Assembly: GCA_015257125.1 (NCBI GenBank)
Contig: JABZKU010000002.1
Coordinates: 1 to 64,000, forward strand
Reading direction: 5' to 3'
DNA length: 64,000 bases
Source: Prevotellaceae bacterium
Lineage (GTDB): Bacteria; Bacteroidota; Bacteroidia; Bacteroidales; Bacteroidaceae
Position 1 is the stretch's first letter; each line of letters begins with the position of its first letter. This document shows, piece by piece, positions 8,501 through 15,565 of this stretch. Made by a program: the position numbers and the translations under genes. Below the pieces are notes generated by a model. That model searched no databases. It saw only the letters and a list, made by a program, of their open reading frames with translations, and was not told the DNA's origin.

Positions 8501-10090
8501 GGCTTGCGGAGCATCCCAAGTGAGTTGTGTGCCCTTCAACTGCAAGTTGCGGGGCATGGTGTATTGTTCGCCGTAAACGACGCCGCTCACCGTGGTGATC
8601 TTACCGCCGGGCACGTCGAGCACGCCGTTTTCGGCTTCGAGTTCGAGCGGAGTTTCCACACCTTCCTTGTCGAATTCGTAATCGATGATCGACACATTAT
8701 AGATGTGTCCACTACCCTTGGCGCGAGAAGCTACCTTAGACTTGGTGCGGGCGTCTACGTTGAAGAAGAATTTGAGGGGTTTCGAGTGGTCGAGACCTTC
8801 GCAGAGGTCAGTCAAGTCGTAACCGAACTCCATGGGTTCGTCATGCAACTTGCCGTCTGCCCAACGACCGAGCATAGGAACTGCGGGCGCAGGGTTCATA
8901 TCGCCGTTGTGGCCGTCGCCTGCCCAGCGGAAGTGGTGCAGATCGATGGTCTTTTCGGGACGTGTGGCGTTGGGGTCGGTGGCCACACCCACAGTGAGGA
9001 GCATTTCCGAACGGTGGGAGTAGTCCATCTTCACCTTGATGGTGCGCAGCGGACGATAGTTCTTGCGCACATAGTAAAGTTCGGGCTGCCACCAGCCGCC
9101 GCTCTGCTTGCGCACTTCTTTGCCGCCCTCTTTCGTGACGCTGTGTGCGGGGAAGCCGTAAGCGTAAGGGCAGTAGATCAGACCGTTGTTGGCCCATCCA
9201 CCCCAGGAGTTGGCGATGATCCAAGCACCGACTTCGTCTTTTTCTTTTTCACCGGCCTTACCGTTGCCGTCGAGGTCAAATTCGATGCGATCGTCGTAAC
9301 CTACCACCGTGAGGGCGTGGTCGACGCTCGTACCCCACCAGCGAACGTAGCTTTGCCCCACCACACCGGCTGCCACGTTGGCATCCGTGCGGGGAATACC
9401 GCCTTGTGCTGCTGCTGAGGCCACACCGATACCGGCGATACCACCGCAAGCGAAGTCAGTGTCGCCGTTGTGGTTCCACAACCAGTTCTTCAACATGTTG
9501 CGGCCCTCTTCTGTGCCGACACCCATCGGCAAGTTGCGCGGGGGCAACATGCGGTTGAACATGGCTTCGTGCCACTTCTCGTAACCCGTCATCCAACCAT
9601 AGTCTTGGCTGTCCCACTCTTTGTAACCGAAGAGGGCCGAGTTACCGCGACCTCCATAGGTCTTCACCGAGGGCACACCCACATGCTGCACAAACTGGTC
9701 CTTACCGGAGTTACCGTAGGTGAGGAGCCACACGAAGTGCGTGGGATACATATTTTCGGGCAACGAAGCGTTGGTATGGCGGAAGGAGTTCAACTCGTGA
9801 GTGAACATATAGGCAATGCGCGATGCCGAACCGCACGAACCACCTTCTTGCGAAATGATGGGCGGGAAGTACATCGTCGCTGCGTTGTTCACGTGGTCGG
9901 GACGCTGGCTCTCAGCAGGAACCGCTGCGCCTTTCAAACGAGCGCGCGAACCGTAGCGCATGAGCGAACGGTCGGGGCGCACGGTGGGATCGTAGTCGGG
10001 ATATTTCTGACGATCCACTACGAGCTGTGCCGGAAGCGCCGCGGGGAAGGCGACGGCAGCCAGACAGACGAGTTTGAGAATGCTTTTCAT
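5555..10090 (-). CDS. Secreted papain-like (C1A) cysteine peptidase with LamG and PKD-like modules and T9SS-type tail
   Basis: 1511-aa exported protein. Order: signal peptide (1-21, MKSILKLVCLAAVAFPAALP); papain-like domain about 75-330 with Q81 and catalytic C86 in QEGGSCGSAS, H258 in SVDHALTVVGYDD and N294 in IIANSWGGWANNGLIY; a calcium-loop-like insert DLDGNGKAGEKEKDE (about 272-286) between His and Asn; a beta domain; a LamG/concanavalin-like domain (about 625-760); two or three PKD-like repeats (about 845-1070); a second LamG domain (about 1085-1225); a further beta domain; and a C-terminal T9SS-like sorting tail (FDLSGRRV ... GNIYIENGQR). All three catalytic residues are intact, so it is probably an active secreted protease. 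ATG 10090 is chosen because it opens the signal peptide. Alone in its transcript. Confidence 0.88.
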   Translation of the reverse strand: MKSILKLVCLAAVAFPAALPAQLVVDRQKYPDYDPTVRPDRSLMRYGSRARLKGAAVPAESQRPDHVNNAATMYFPPIISQEGGSCGSASRIAYMFTHELNSFRHTNASLPENMYPTHFVWLLTYGNSGKDQFVQHVGVPSVKTYGGRGNSALFGYKEWDSQDYGWMTGYEKWHEAMFNRMLPPRNLPMGVGTEEGRNMLKNWLWNHNGDTDFACGGIAGIGVASAAAQGGIPRTDANVAAGVVGQSYVRWWGTSVDHALTVVGYDDRIEFDLDGNGKAGEKEKDEVGAWIIANSWGGWANNGLIYCPYAYGFPAHSVTKEGGKEVRKQSGGWWQPELYYVRKNYRPLRTIKVKMDYSHRSEMLLTVGVATDPNATRPEKTIDLHHFRWAGDGHNGDMNPAPAVPMLGRWADGKLHDEPMEFGYDLTDLCEGLDHSKPLKFFFNVDARTKSKVASRAKGSGHIYNVSIIDYEFDKEGVETPLELEAENGVLDVPGGKITTVSGVVYGEQYTMPRNLQLKGTQLTWDAPQACGHNVKAYNIYKDGVKISDTEKREQTIDGSGTYSVSALFDSGVESQRLTVSTPIAVQTPNVAAKFNNNGFNIPDIFNDTYGNCTIEFWVKPQSLKNWNLQAGRWGQFMFHANEDGEFTAGWDAVGEKRVHAYGALKVGRWNHIAMVVNKGSFNVYVDGKSAGSVNGGSTFSGIGGFGTLNFWSGEANGQDAVYDEIRIWNKSRTRYEIQQAMNTEFSGSMLPQGLIAYYKGNVMMIDGKPYLQDCVGAHNAPIVNPDSKSYEEINSDKTWNTEVKGTISINNTRITGPAKVVAGQPAAFSAVFPDAVEQLSWNAPDAGIENYSGAELTAIFPKVGNYEVNLTAKGSTEANQITVKRMIEVTPAAEFSADFKASLKQVPAGQRVSFIPTQPVAGYRYEWTMEGGDVTSSKAISAATTFQTVGKHQVTLKVTSAAGEVKTQTQTIEVAEVSPEADFNVLTPVVTVNDTVKIKDESKFTPTGWKWMLSSPGKNYLVNGRNVKFQATEPGVYDVVLTASNNVGTSTLSRSRGLIVVNADSKSGLSFNSASSRVVLSKSPLAEADKNFTVEWWMNPSKLSDFCCGIGNSDDNFLIKADAAGALIVSKGGRQMKSNNDLVVPGEWHHYAVVVNGNNVIIYRDGHKVASQFVLNAVKGLNSFSIGTAAADMNGQIDEFRVWGSALSQEQLQTWGNAPLNVNAEDVKAADLRVYYDFNQNSGNVQDRGANANHATRLGFGPDGDAWPLSKGVFSLNFSAKGKENVTKDYLANTKTQFRHTTVQMNDTKSGRWYELKDWKLENQVKNGKVTTAACYDGYKNGDFTVATGWDGFADLKDHKVYQVVKLPAGLYSLTVTYGQHDQSAGSYLAVAAGNKLPDTENLSTAIASQAMEGKGNGGTNTLHFTLDKETEVAIGMVVNMTGQRIFCISDFMLTKGAFEELQGVAKLTGILAPQRANAAQGTIFDLSGRRVFETRPGNIYIENGQRVVK

Positions 10091-10224
10091 ATCGGAAATA
10101 TGAGCGTTATGGGATTGATGAGTCGAGGATTCCGCCGTGGCGGTGGACAGCCCGTCGGCACACAAACGGCAACGACGGACGCGGTCTGCTCGAAGAATGT
10201 GAAAGAAGGAGAGACCATTCAACA

Positions 10225-10232
10225 CAAAAGTA
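10225..10232 (-). promoter_or_regulatory. Promoter -7 box of the secreted peptidase
   Basis: Minus strand TACTTTTG (TAnnTTTG), about 135 bp upstream of the ATG at 10090. A second TAnnTTTG match (TAAATTTG) lies roughly 15-20 bp further upstream on the same strand. Confidence 0.55.
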
Positions 10233-10579
10233 CACTTCTAAGGCTGCAAATTTACACTTTGGTTGGCAAAACAACAAGAAAGTACGGAGCTTTTCCGCAC
10301 AGAGACTACGATTTTAACAATCACGCATTGCAAATGCGTCTGTAACTATGTTCCACGACATAAATTTTAGCCTATCATCGGTGGGCGCGCTACTCCTCTT
10401 TTATATAGCGGAATATGGCTGTCCGGTAAATTTCAAAACGTAGAAAATCGGTTCATCCGACATTTGGAGCGATGCGGCAACTACCAAAAGTCCTTTTTCT
10501 CCAGAGTTCGGTCTGGCCTCTCGATCATTGATTCCTCCCCGTCTCCCACCTCAGCTCCTTCTGCCCTCACTTCAACGCC

Positions 10580-10601
10580 CAACGCGCGCGCGTTACGCGC
10601 G
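10580..10601. repeat. CG-alternating palindrome
   Basis: Two CGCGCGCG arms separated by TTA, in a non-coding stretch. It can form a short hairpin and is an alternating purine-pyrimidine tract. No T-run follows, so it is not a typical terminator. Confidence 0.45.
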
Positions 10602-10623
10602 CGTCCGGCGTTTTTCGTTTTTT

Positions 10624-10790
10624 GCCTTCACCTCTTCACCATAAGGCCGTAAAAAACTATGCATCAGCAACTTGCAGGTGAAGGCTTCACCCCTCTTTCC
10701 TTCACCGGTGAAGGCAAAAAAAGGCACAATCCTTCACCCGCAAAACACACTATATCAACAAATTGCGAGTGAAGGTGAAGGGTGAAGGCA
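10624..10790. repeat. Cluster of CCTTCACC / GGTGAAGG words
   Basis: About nine copies of the word CCTTCACC or its complement in both orientations within about 170 bp, including the 16-bp palindrome CCTTCACCGGTGAAGG at 10699-10714 and a head-to-tail run GTGAAGGTGAAGGGTGAAGG near 10769-10788. Function unknown. Confidence 0.6.
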
Positions 10791-10947
10791 GGAATTGCGA
10801 ACTCGCTGAGTGCGCGATGCGCAGGGGCGTGTCCGTCCGCGCGTACGAAGCTGCGGAAGAAGAAACGGCGAACGGCAGGAGCAGGAAGGAGCGTGCGTCG
10901 TTTCCCCCAAAAATGGGGAGGAAGAAGAGAAAATAAGGGAAGTTTCG

Positions 10948-10975
10948 CAAGAAAGTCCACAAGTTTTCGTTCGAC
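10948..10975. repeat. Phased A/T-tract repeat, locus G (partial)
   Basis: One recognisable unit, GAAAGTCCACAAGTTTTC, of the dispersed intergenic repeat. Confidence 0.35.
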
Positions 10976-11041
10976 TCCTCCCTGTTCCAAAAAAATAAAA
11001 CATTTTCTCGCGAAAGATTCGATTATTCGAAACTAAAGTCT

Positions 11042-11049
11042 TACTTTTG
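11042..11049 (+). promoter_or_regulatory. Orphan -7 box
   Basis: TACTTTTG followed by C, exact match to TAnnTTTG on the plus strand, not followed by a plausible gene; the only downstream frame begins with TTG and looks random. It could drive a non-coding transcript. Confidence 0.3.
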
Positions 11050-11427
11050 CGCTTGATAAAACACAACTTTCCCTTCATCCCGCCGCACTGCAGCGTCTAT
11101 ATAGCGCAGAGTCGAGGAACTTTTCCCGACCCTCGGGCGCAAATGCTCTTTGACTTACTGAACCATTGCGACTTTGCCTTATCCCTGCCTATCGGAACTG
11201 CCCCAAGAGACGTAGCCCCTCCCAATCGGGAGACATTTGCACGACTGCGACCCGCCCTTTGAGGTTGGTACGGAAAGAAGGAGGAGCAAAGGCCTGTTTT
11301 TCTTCCACAAGAAAAGGGGCATTCGCTTTCTTTGGACAACGCGCTTTGGGCAAGCCCATTCGTTTTTTTGTCCTGCTCCCGGGCGGCCAATCCGGCCATC
11401 ATTATTTTTTTTTGGGGGCTGCTTTTT

Positions 11428-11467
11428 GAAAAAGAAAGCCCGAAGTCCTCTTCTAAAGGGCTTCGGG
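11428..11467 (-). terminator. Terminator of the RF2 - 48-aa peptide - CYTH operon
   Basis: Stem CCCGAAG (11439-11445) with CTTCGGG (11461-11467); on the minus strand it is followed by a T-rich stretch. It lies 60 bp after the CYTH stop codon. Confidence 0.65.
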
Positions 11468-11526
11468 ATGGATTTTTCTGCCGTTTTGAAGTTTACCGGA
11501 CAGCAATAGATCGGAACAGTTCGCAC

Positions 11527-12024
11527 TCAGTCGAGGCGACCGGCCTGCTCTTCGGGCGTCCATTCGCAGAACGGGCGCGCAGTAAGGGCAGCGTTGTAGT
11601 AACGGCGGTGGCCTGTCACTTCGCGGCCGAGCCATTCGGGGCGTTCAAAGGGGGTGTCGATGGTGGGGAGTTCGATTTCCGCCACCGTCAAGCCTTCATT
11701 GGCACCGAGAAACTCATCGACTTCGTAGGTCAGTTCACCGGCCGGAACGAGCCAGCGCACTTTTTCCACTGCGCCCGGCAAACACAGGGCGAGCAACAAG
11801 CGCGCTTCGTCGGCCGTGATCTCTTTCTCCCACTCGAAACGTGAGAGTCCGCCGTCGAGCGAAGGCCCTTTGACGGTGAGATAACCACGATCGTCGCGCA
11901 ACCGCACGCGCACCGTACGCTGCCCGTCGGCACAAAGATAGCCTTGGGCAATGTGCGTGTGCGAAGTGGCGTGGGCTTTGTAGTCGCCCTCCACCAGAAA
12001 TTTGCGTTCGATCTCTACGAGCAT
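11527..12024 (-). CDS. CYTH-domain protein (inorganic triphosphatase/adenylate cyclase-like)
   Basis: 165-aa CYTH (triphosphate tunnel) protein. It begins MLVEIERKFLV, the E-x-E-R-K signature, and has further charged tunnel strands: RTVRVRLRDDRGYLTVKG, SRFEWEKEI, and the acidic TYEVDEF and VAEIELP. Members of this size act on inorganic triphosphate, thiamine triphosphate or nucleoside triphosphates with Mg or Mn; the exact substrate cannot be told. It starts one base after the stop of the 48-aa membrane peptide (12026-12172), so translational coupling is likely, with RF2 upstream in the same operon. Confidence 0.9.
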   Translation of the reverse strand: MLVEIERKFLVEGDYKAHATSHTHIAQGYLCADGQRTVRVRLRDDRGYLTVKGPSLDGGLSRFEWEKEITADEARLLLALCLPGAVEKVRWLVPAGELTYEVDEFLGANEGLTVAEIELPTIDTPFERPEWLGREVTGHRRYYNAALTARPFCEWTPEEQAGRLD

Positions 12025-12025
12025 T

Positions 12026-12172
12026 TTACAATAGGGTCATGGCCGCAATGAGCAATAAGGCCAGCACCACAAAGACGGCAACAATGGAGATGAAGATACG
12101 TCGACCGCTGGCCGCTTCACGGCGAGCAGCGTCTTGCTTGTGGCGGGAGTTGGGGGTGGAATGCCGGTTCAT
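12026..12172 (-). CDS. Small single-pass membrane protein, 48 aa
   Basis: Minus-strand ORF of 48 codons between RF2 and the CYTH gene. The first half is polar and basic (MNRHSTPNSRHKQDAARREA), the second half is one hydrophobic helix (IFISIVAVFVVLALLLIAAM) ending a few residues later. The topology would be N-terminus in, by the positive-inside rule. The stop codon is one base from the CYTH start, and RF2 ends 47 bp upstream, so it sits tightly inside an operon, which is the main argument that it is real. No function recognised. Confidence 0.7.
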   Translation of the reverse strand: MNRHSTPNSRHKQDAARREAASGRRIFISIVAVFVVLALLLIAAMTLL

Positions 12173-12219
12173 GTGATAAAGATTTAGTGGGCATCGGCGG
12201 CACGAAGGGGGCGGCGAGT

Positions 12220-13338
12220 TTATTCGTCGGTGGTTTCGGCAAACTCCATGAGATAGGCTTTGATGAAGCCGTCGAGTTTACCGTCCATCACGCCGTTGAC
12301 GTCCGAGGTTTGATAATTGGTGCGGTGGTCTTTCACGCGGCGATCGTCGAACACGTAGGAACGGATCTGCGATCCCCACTCGATTTTCTTCTTGCCCGCT
12401 TCGATCTTGGCCTGTGCGGCCTTGCGCTTTTGGAGCGCGCGGTCGTAGAGTTGCGAACGGAGCAGGCGCATCGCGTTTTCGCGATTCTCGAGCTGCTTAC
12501 GGCTCTCGGTGTTTTCGATGAGGATTTCTTCTTCCTCGCCCGTGTCGGGGTCTTTGTATTGATAGCGGAGGCGCACACCGGTTTCGACCTTGTTGACGTT
12601 CTGTCCGCCGGCACCACCGGAGCGGAAGGTGTCCCAGCTCAAGCAAGCGGGATCGACGTACACTTCGATCGAATCGTCGACCAGCGGCGTAACGAACACC
12701 GAGGCGAACGACGTCATGCGCTTACCCTGTGCGTTGTAGGGGCTGACGCGCACCAAGCGGTGCACACCGTTTTCGCTTTTGAGGAAGCCGTAGGCCATTT
12801 CGCCCTCGATTTCCATCGTCACGGTTTTGATGCCGGCTTCGTCGCCGTCCTGCAAGTTGCAGATCGTCGTCTTGTATCCGTTACTTTCGGCGTAGCGCAG
12901 ATACATGCGCATGAGCATCGAAGCCCAGTCTTGCGCTTCCGTGCCGCCGGCGCCCGAGTTGATTTTGAGCACACAGGGCATGGCGTCTTCTTCTTGGCGC
13001 AGCATGTTCTTCAGCTCCAGGTCTTCGACCGCTTCGATGGCGCGCGCATAGTCAGCGTCCACCTCTTCTTCGGTCACCATTTCGTCTTTGTAGAACTCAA
13101 AGGCCAGTTGGAGCTCGTCGGCCAGCGTTTTGGCTTCTTTGTAGCCATTGATCCACTTTTCCAAGCCCTTGACGAGTTTCATTTGTTCTTCCGCGCGCTC
13201 ACGATCGTCCCAAAAAGAAGGATCTTGGGTGCGGAGTTGTTCTTCCTCGTACTGCATTTTTTTGGCGTCGATGTCGAGATAGCGATGCAATTGCTCGACG
13301 CGATCATGCACGGCTTTAAGTTGTTCGGCTGTTATCAT
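12220..13338 (-). CDS. prfB: Peptide chain release factor 2, no programmed frameshift
   Basis: 372-aa class I release factor recognising UGA/UAA. It carries GGQ in RSGGAGGQNVNKVETGV (peptidyl-tRNA hydrolysis) and the tripeptide-anticodon region RVSPYNAQGKRMTSFAS, with SPY where the textbook RF2 motif is SPF. In many bacteria prfB needs +1 frameshifting at a UGA around codon 26; here the equivalent stretch HRYLDIDAKK is in one open frame (CTC GAC), so autoregulatory frameshifting is absent. ATG 13338 gives the conserved start MITAEQLKAVHDRVE. It heads an operon with the small membrane protein and the CYTH gene. Confidence 0.96.
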   Translation of the reverse strand: MITAEQLKAVHDRVEQLHRYLDIDAKKMQYEEEQLRTQDPSFWDDRERAEEQMKLVKGLEKWINGYKEAKTLADELQLAFEFYKDEMVTEEEVDADYARAIEAVEDLELKNMLRQEEDAMPCVLKINSGAGGTEAQDWASMLMRMYLRYAESNGYKTTICNLQDGDEAGIKTVTMEIEGEMAYGFLKSENGVHRLVRVSPYNAQGKRMTSFASVFVTPLVDDSIEVYVDPACLSWDTFRSGGAGGQNVNKVETGVRLRYQYKDPDTGEEEEILIENTESRKQLENRENAMRLLRSQLYDRALQKRKAAQAKIEAGKKKIEWGSQIRSYVFDDRRVKDHRTNYQTSDVNGVMDGKLDGFIKAYLMEFAETTDE

Positions 13339-13413
13339 ATTGGGATTGGAGTGGAATCTCTGTATGTGCGCCGCCGTCGGGGAAGACCTCCTCCGCACGG
13401 GGCTTGATGACTA

Positions 13414-13444
13414 CAAAAGTAGTGAATGCGCGGCGATTGACAAA
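13414..13444 (-). promoter_or_regulatory. Promoter of the prfB operon
   Basis: Minus strand: TTTG (13441-13444), 19-bp spacer, TACTTTTG (13414-13421). Both elements match the Bacteroidota housekeeping sigma consensus exactly. About 76 bp before the ATG. Confidence 0.8.
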
Positions 13445-13466
13445 ATTATTCGCCCCACGAAACGCC

Positions 13467-13499
13467 GTTTGCCCCCACCGAAATGCGGTGAGGGCAAAC
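13467..13499 (-). terminator. Hairpin downstream of the acyl-CoA ligase gene
   Basis: 14-bp stem with one mismatch (13467-13480 / 13486-13499, GTTTGCCCCCACCG) and AAATG loop, 50 bp after the stop of the ligase gene and just before the prfB promoter. The T-run is poor, so termination efficiency is uncertain. Confidence 0.55.
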
Positions 13500-13547
13500 C
13501 TGATAGGGCACCGGCCGACGGCTCGGCGGGCTGTTTTCGCCTTCGAT

Positions 13548-15374
13548 TTAGGACTTCGACGGCGTTTCGGCGTACATTTGTTCGATCAGTGCGGCATAGC
13601 GTTCGTAGACCACGCGGCGTTTGATTTTGAGCGTGTTGGTCAGTTCGCCGCTTTCGATCGTGAAAGGTTTGGACAGTAACACGAAACGCTTGATTTTCTC
13701 GTAGGCCGCCAAATCTTGTTGCAACGTTTCGATGCGTTCGGCCAAGTGGTTCACCACACGCGGGTCATTGCAGAGCGCTTCTCGGCTCTCGTGTTGCATT
13801 CCTTCGGCCTTTGCCCACGTTTCGAGCACTGCATAGTTGGGCACGATGAGCGCCGAAACGAATTTGCGGCGGTCGGCCACCACCACCACCTGATCAAAAT
13901 TCCGGTCGATGGTGAGTTTGCCTTCGATGGCCTGCGGAGCGATGTATTTGCCGTTGCTTGTTTTGAACAAGTCCTTGATACGGTCGGTAATGTAGAGTTC
14001 GCCGTCTTTGATGTAGCCCGCATCGCCGGTGCGCAACCAGCCATCGGGCGTAAAGACTTCGGCCGTGGCCTCGGCATTCTTGTAGTAACCCGGCATCACG
14101 TTGCCGCCTTTGACGAGAATCTCGTTGTTCTCGCCGATCTTCACCTCCACGCCGGGCAAGGGTCGGCCGATCGAACCGAGGGTGACGGGGCGTGCGGGAT
14201 CGTCGCAGGTCACGGTGGCGCAAGTCTCCGTCAGTCCGTAGCCGGCTATCATATCGAAACCCGTGGCATGGACAAAGCGTTCGACTTCCGGCGAGATGGT
14301 GGCACCGGCAACGGGGAAGAGGTGAGCGCGATCCAGGCCGAGCGTTTTGCGCAGCAGGCGCAAGAGCGTGCGATCGTAGGCGGCATATTTCATACGCAGC
14401 GCAAACGGCGGACGCTTGCCTTGCGAGGTGTATTTCTCCCACACCTCGGCACCGACCTTCAACGCATCTTTAATAAGAGCGCGCTGCACCGCACCGCCGC
14501 TCTCCATCTTGTCGAGCACCCCTTGGTAGACTTTCTCCCAGAAGCGCGGCACGGCACTCATGCACGTGGGACGCACCTCGCGCATGCTCTGCTGAATGTC
14601 GAGCGGACGGAGATTGATGGCCAAACGTGCGCCGAAACTCAAGCAGAGTTTGGCCCAACCGCCTTCAAACACGTGGCTGAAGGGCAAAAAGTTCATCACC
14701 ACATCATTTTCTGTGATGTCAAGCACTTCGGCGTGTGCGGCCAGGGTGAAATGGTATTGGGAGTGCAGGAGAACAACACCCTTCGATTGGCCGGTGGTTC
14801 CGCTGGTGTAGAGGATATTGGCCATGTCGCTGAATTCGGCCTCGCTCACACGGCGTTGCACCTCACTTTCGTGGGCGCCGTCGCGATTGCCGAGCGCCAA
14901 AAACTCATCGAAGCTCAACGAGATGCGGTCGTCCTTGTGGCGCTTCACCTCGGGGTCGAAGATCACGATATGTTCTAACTTGTGGCAAAGGCCGAGCACA
15001 CTCCAAACGGTGTCATACTGCTGCTGCTCGCCCACGAAGATGATGCGAATCTCGGCATCGTTCATCATAAACTGCACCTGGGCGCCGCTGGTGGTGGCAT
15101 AAAATGGCACGCACACCGCACGCGTGCGGAAGGCACCGAACTCCACGAACAGCGATTCGGGTTTGTTTTGAGAAAACACCGCAATGCGATCTTGCACGCC
15201 CACACCGAGGTGAACGAGCGAGCGGGCGGAGCGGTGCACCCGGTCGGCAAATTGATTCCACGACACACCAATCCATTTCGAACGGTTGTAGTCGCGATAT
15301 TGCAAGGCGACACGGTCGCCATAGACGCGGGCCGACTCTTCAATGAGTCGGGAGAGATGACAGTTGATTTGCAT
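13548..15374 (-). CDS. Long-chain fatty acid-CoA ligase (AMP-forming)
   Basis: 608-aa adenylate-forming enzyme activating fatty acids to acyl-CoA. The P-loop motif ILYTSGTTGQSKGVVLLHSQ, the adenine-binding YGLTETCATVTCD, and LRTGDAGYIKDGELYITDR with the downstream IKDLFKTSNGKYIAPQ lysine region are all present and in order. Length and the HVFEGGWAKLC stretch fit the FadD15/Faa-like group common in Bacteroidota. It has its own promoter and a downstream hairpin, so it is monocistronic. The chain-length preference cannot be read from sequence. Confidence 0.94.
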   Translation of the reverse strand: MQINCHLSRLIEESARVYGDRVALQYRDYNRSKWIGVSWNQFADRVHRSARSLVHLGVGVQDRIAVFSQNKPESLFVEFGAFRTRAVCVPFYATTSGAQVQFMMNDAEIRIIFVGEQQQYDTVWSVLGLCHKLEHIVIFDPEVKRHKDDRISLSFDEFLALGNRDGAHESEVQRRVSEAEFSDMANILYTSGTTGQSKGVVLLHSQYHFTLAAHAEVLDITENDVVMNFLPFSHVFEGGWAKLCLSFGARLAINLRPLDIQQSMREVRPTCMSAVPRFWEKVYQGVLDKMESGGAVQRALIKDALKVGAEVWEKYTSQGKRPPFALRMKYAAYDRTLLRLLRKTLGLDRAHLFPVAGATISPEVERFVHATGFDMIAGYGLTETCATVTCDDPARPVTLGSIGRPLPGVEVKIGENNEILVKGGNVMPGYYKNAEATAEVFTPDGWLRTGDAGYIKDGELYITDRIKDLFKTSNGKYIAPQAIEGKLTIDRNFDQVVVVADRRKFVSALIVPNYAVLETWAKAEGMQHESREALCNDPRVVNHLAERIETLQQDLAAYEKIKRFVLLSKPFTIESGELTNTLKIKRRVVYERYAALIEQMYAETPSKS

Positions 15375-15404
15375 GATGCGATGAAGCGTGAGCTGATTTC
15401 ACCA

Positions 15405-15412
15405 CAAAAATA
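15405..15412 (-). promoter_or_regulatory. Promoter -7 box of the acyl-CoA ligase
   Basis: Minus strand TATTTTTG (TAnnTTTG), 31 bp before the ATG at 15374. No clear -33 element. Confidence 0.6.
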
Positions 15413-15565
15413 CTACTTTTCTGCATTCGACGCGCACCGCACTGCACAAAAATTCCACTTTTGAGCAAATTTATTGCCTCAACACGAAAAACTGCACACC
15501 TATGCACCGCATCTCGCGCACCCTCGCGGCGAAGCAACGGGAAGCGATGCGGTCACGGAGAGTGT

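Larger units (their letters stand above)
10233..11438. other. Gene-poor region of about 1.2 kb
   Basis: No reading frame here resembles a known protein. It contains a CG-alternating palindrome (about 10580-10601), a cluster of CCTTCACC/GGTGAAGG words in both orientations (10624-10790), a piece of the dispersed A/T-tract repeat (10948-10975), an orphan promoter-like box (11042-11049) and T-rich runs before the CYTH terminator. No tRNA T-loop signature was found. Confidence 0.55.

Noticed and set aside
6587..9418. 943-codon plus-strand frame antisense to the secreted peptidase
   Set aside because: Antisense artefact of the GC-rich third codon positions; the minus-strand frame has a signal peptide, catalytic triad and sorting tail.
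10624..10790. CRISPR-like array at the CCTTCACC cluster
   Set aside because: Words are short, occur in both orientations and have no constant spacer length; no cas genes nearby.
11049..11262. 71-codon TTG-initiated frame behind the orphan promoter
   Set aside because: Non-ATG start inside the -7 box itself and a protein without features.
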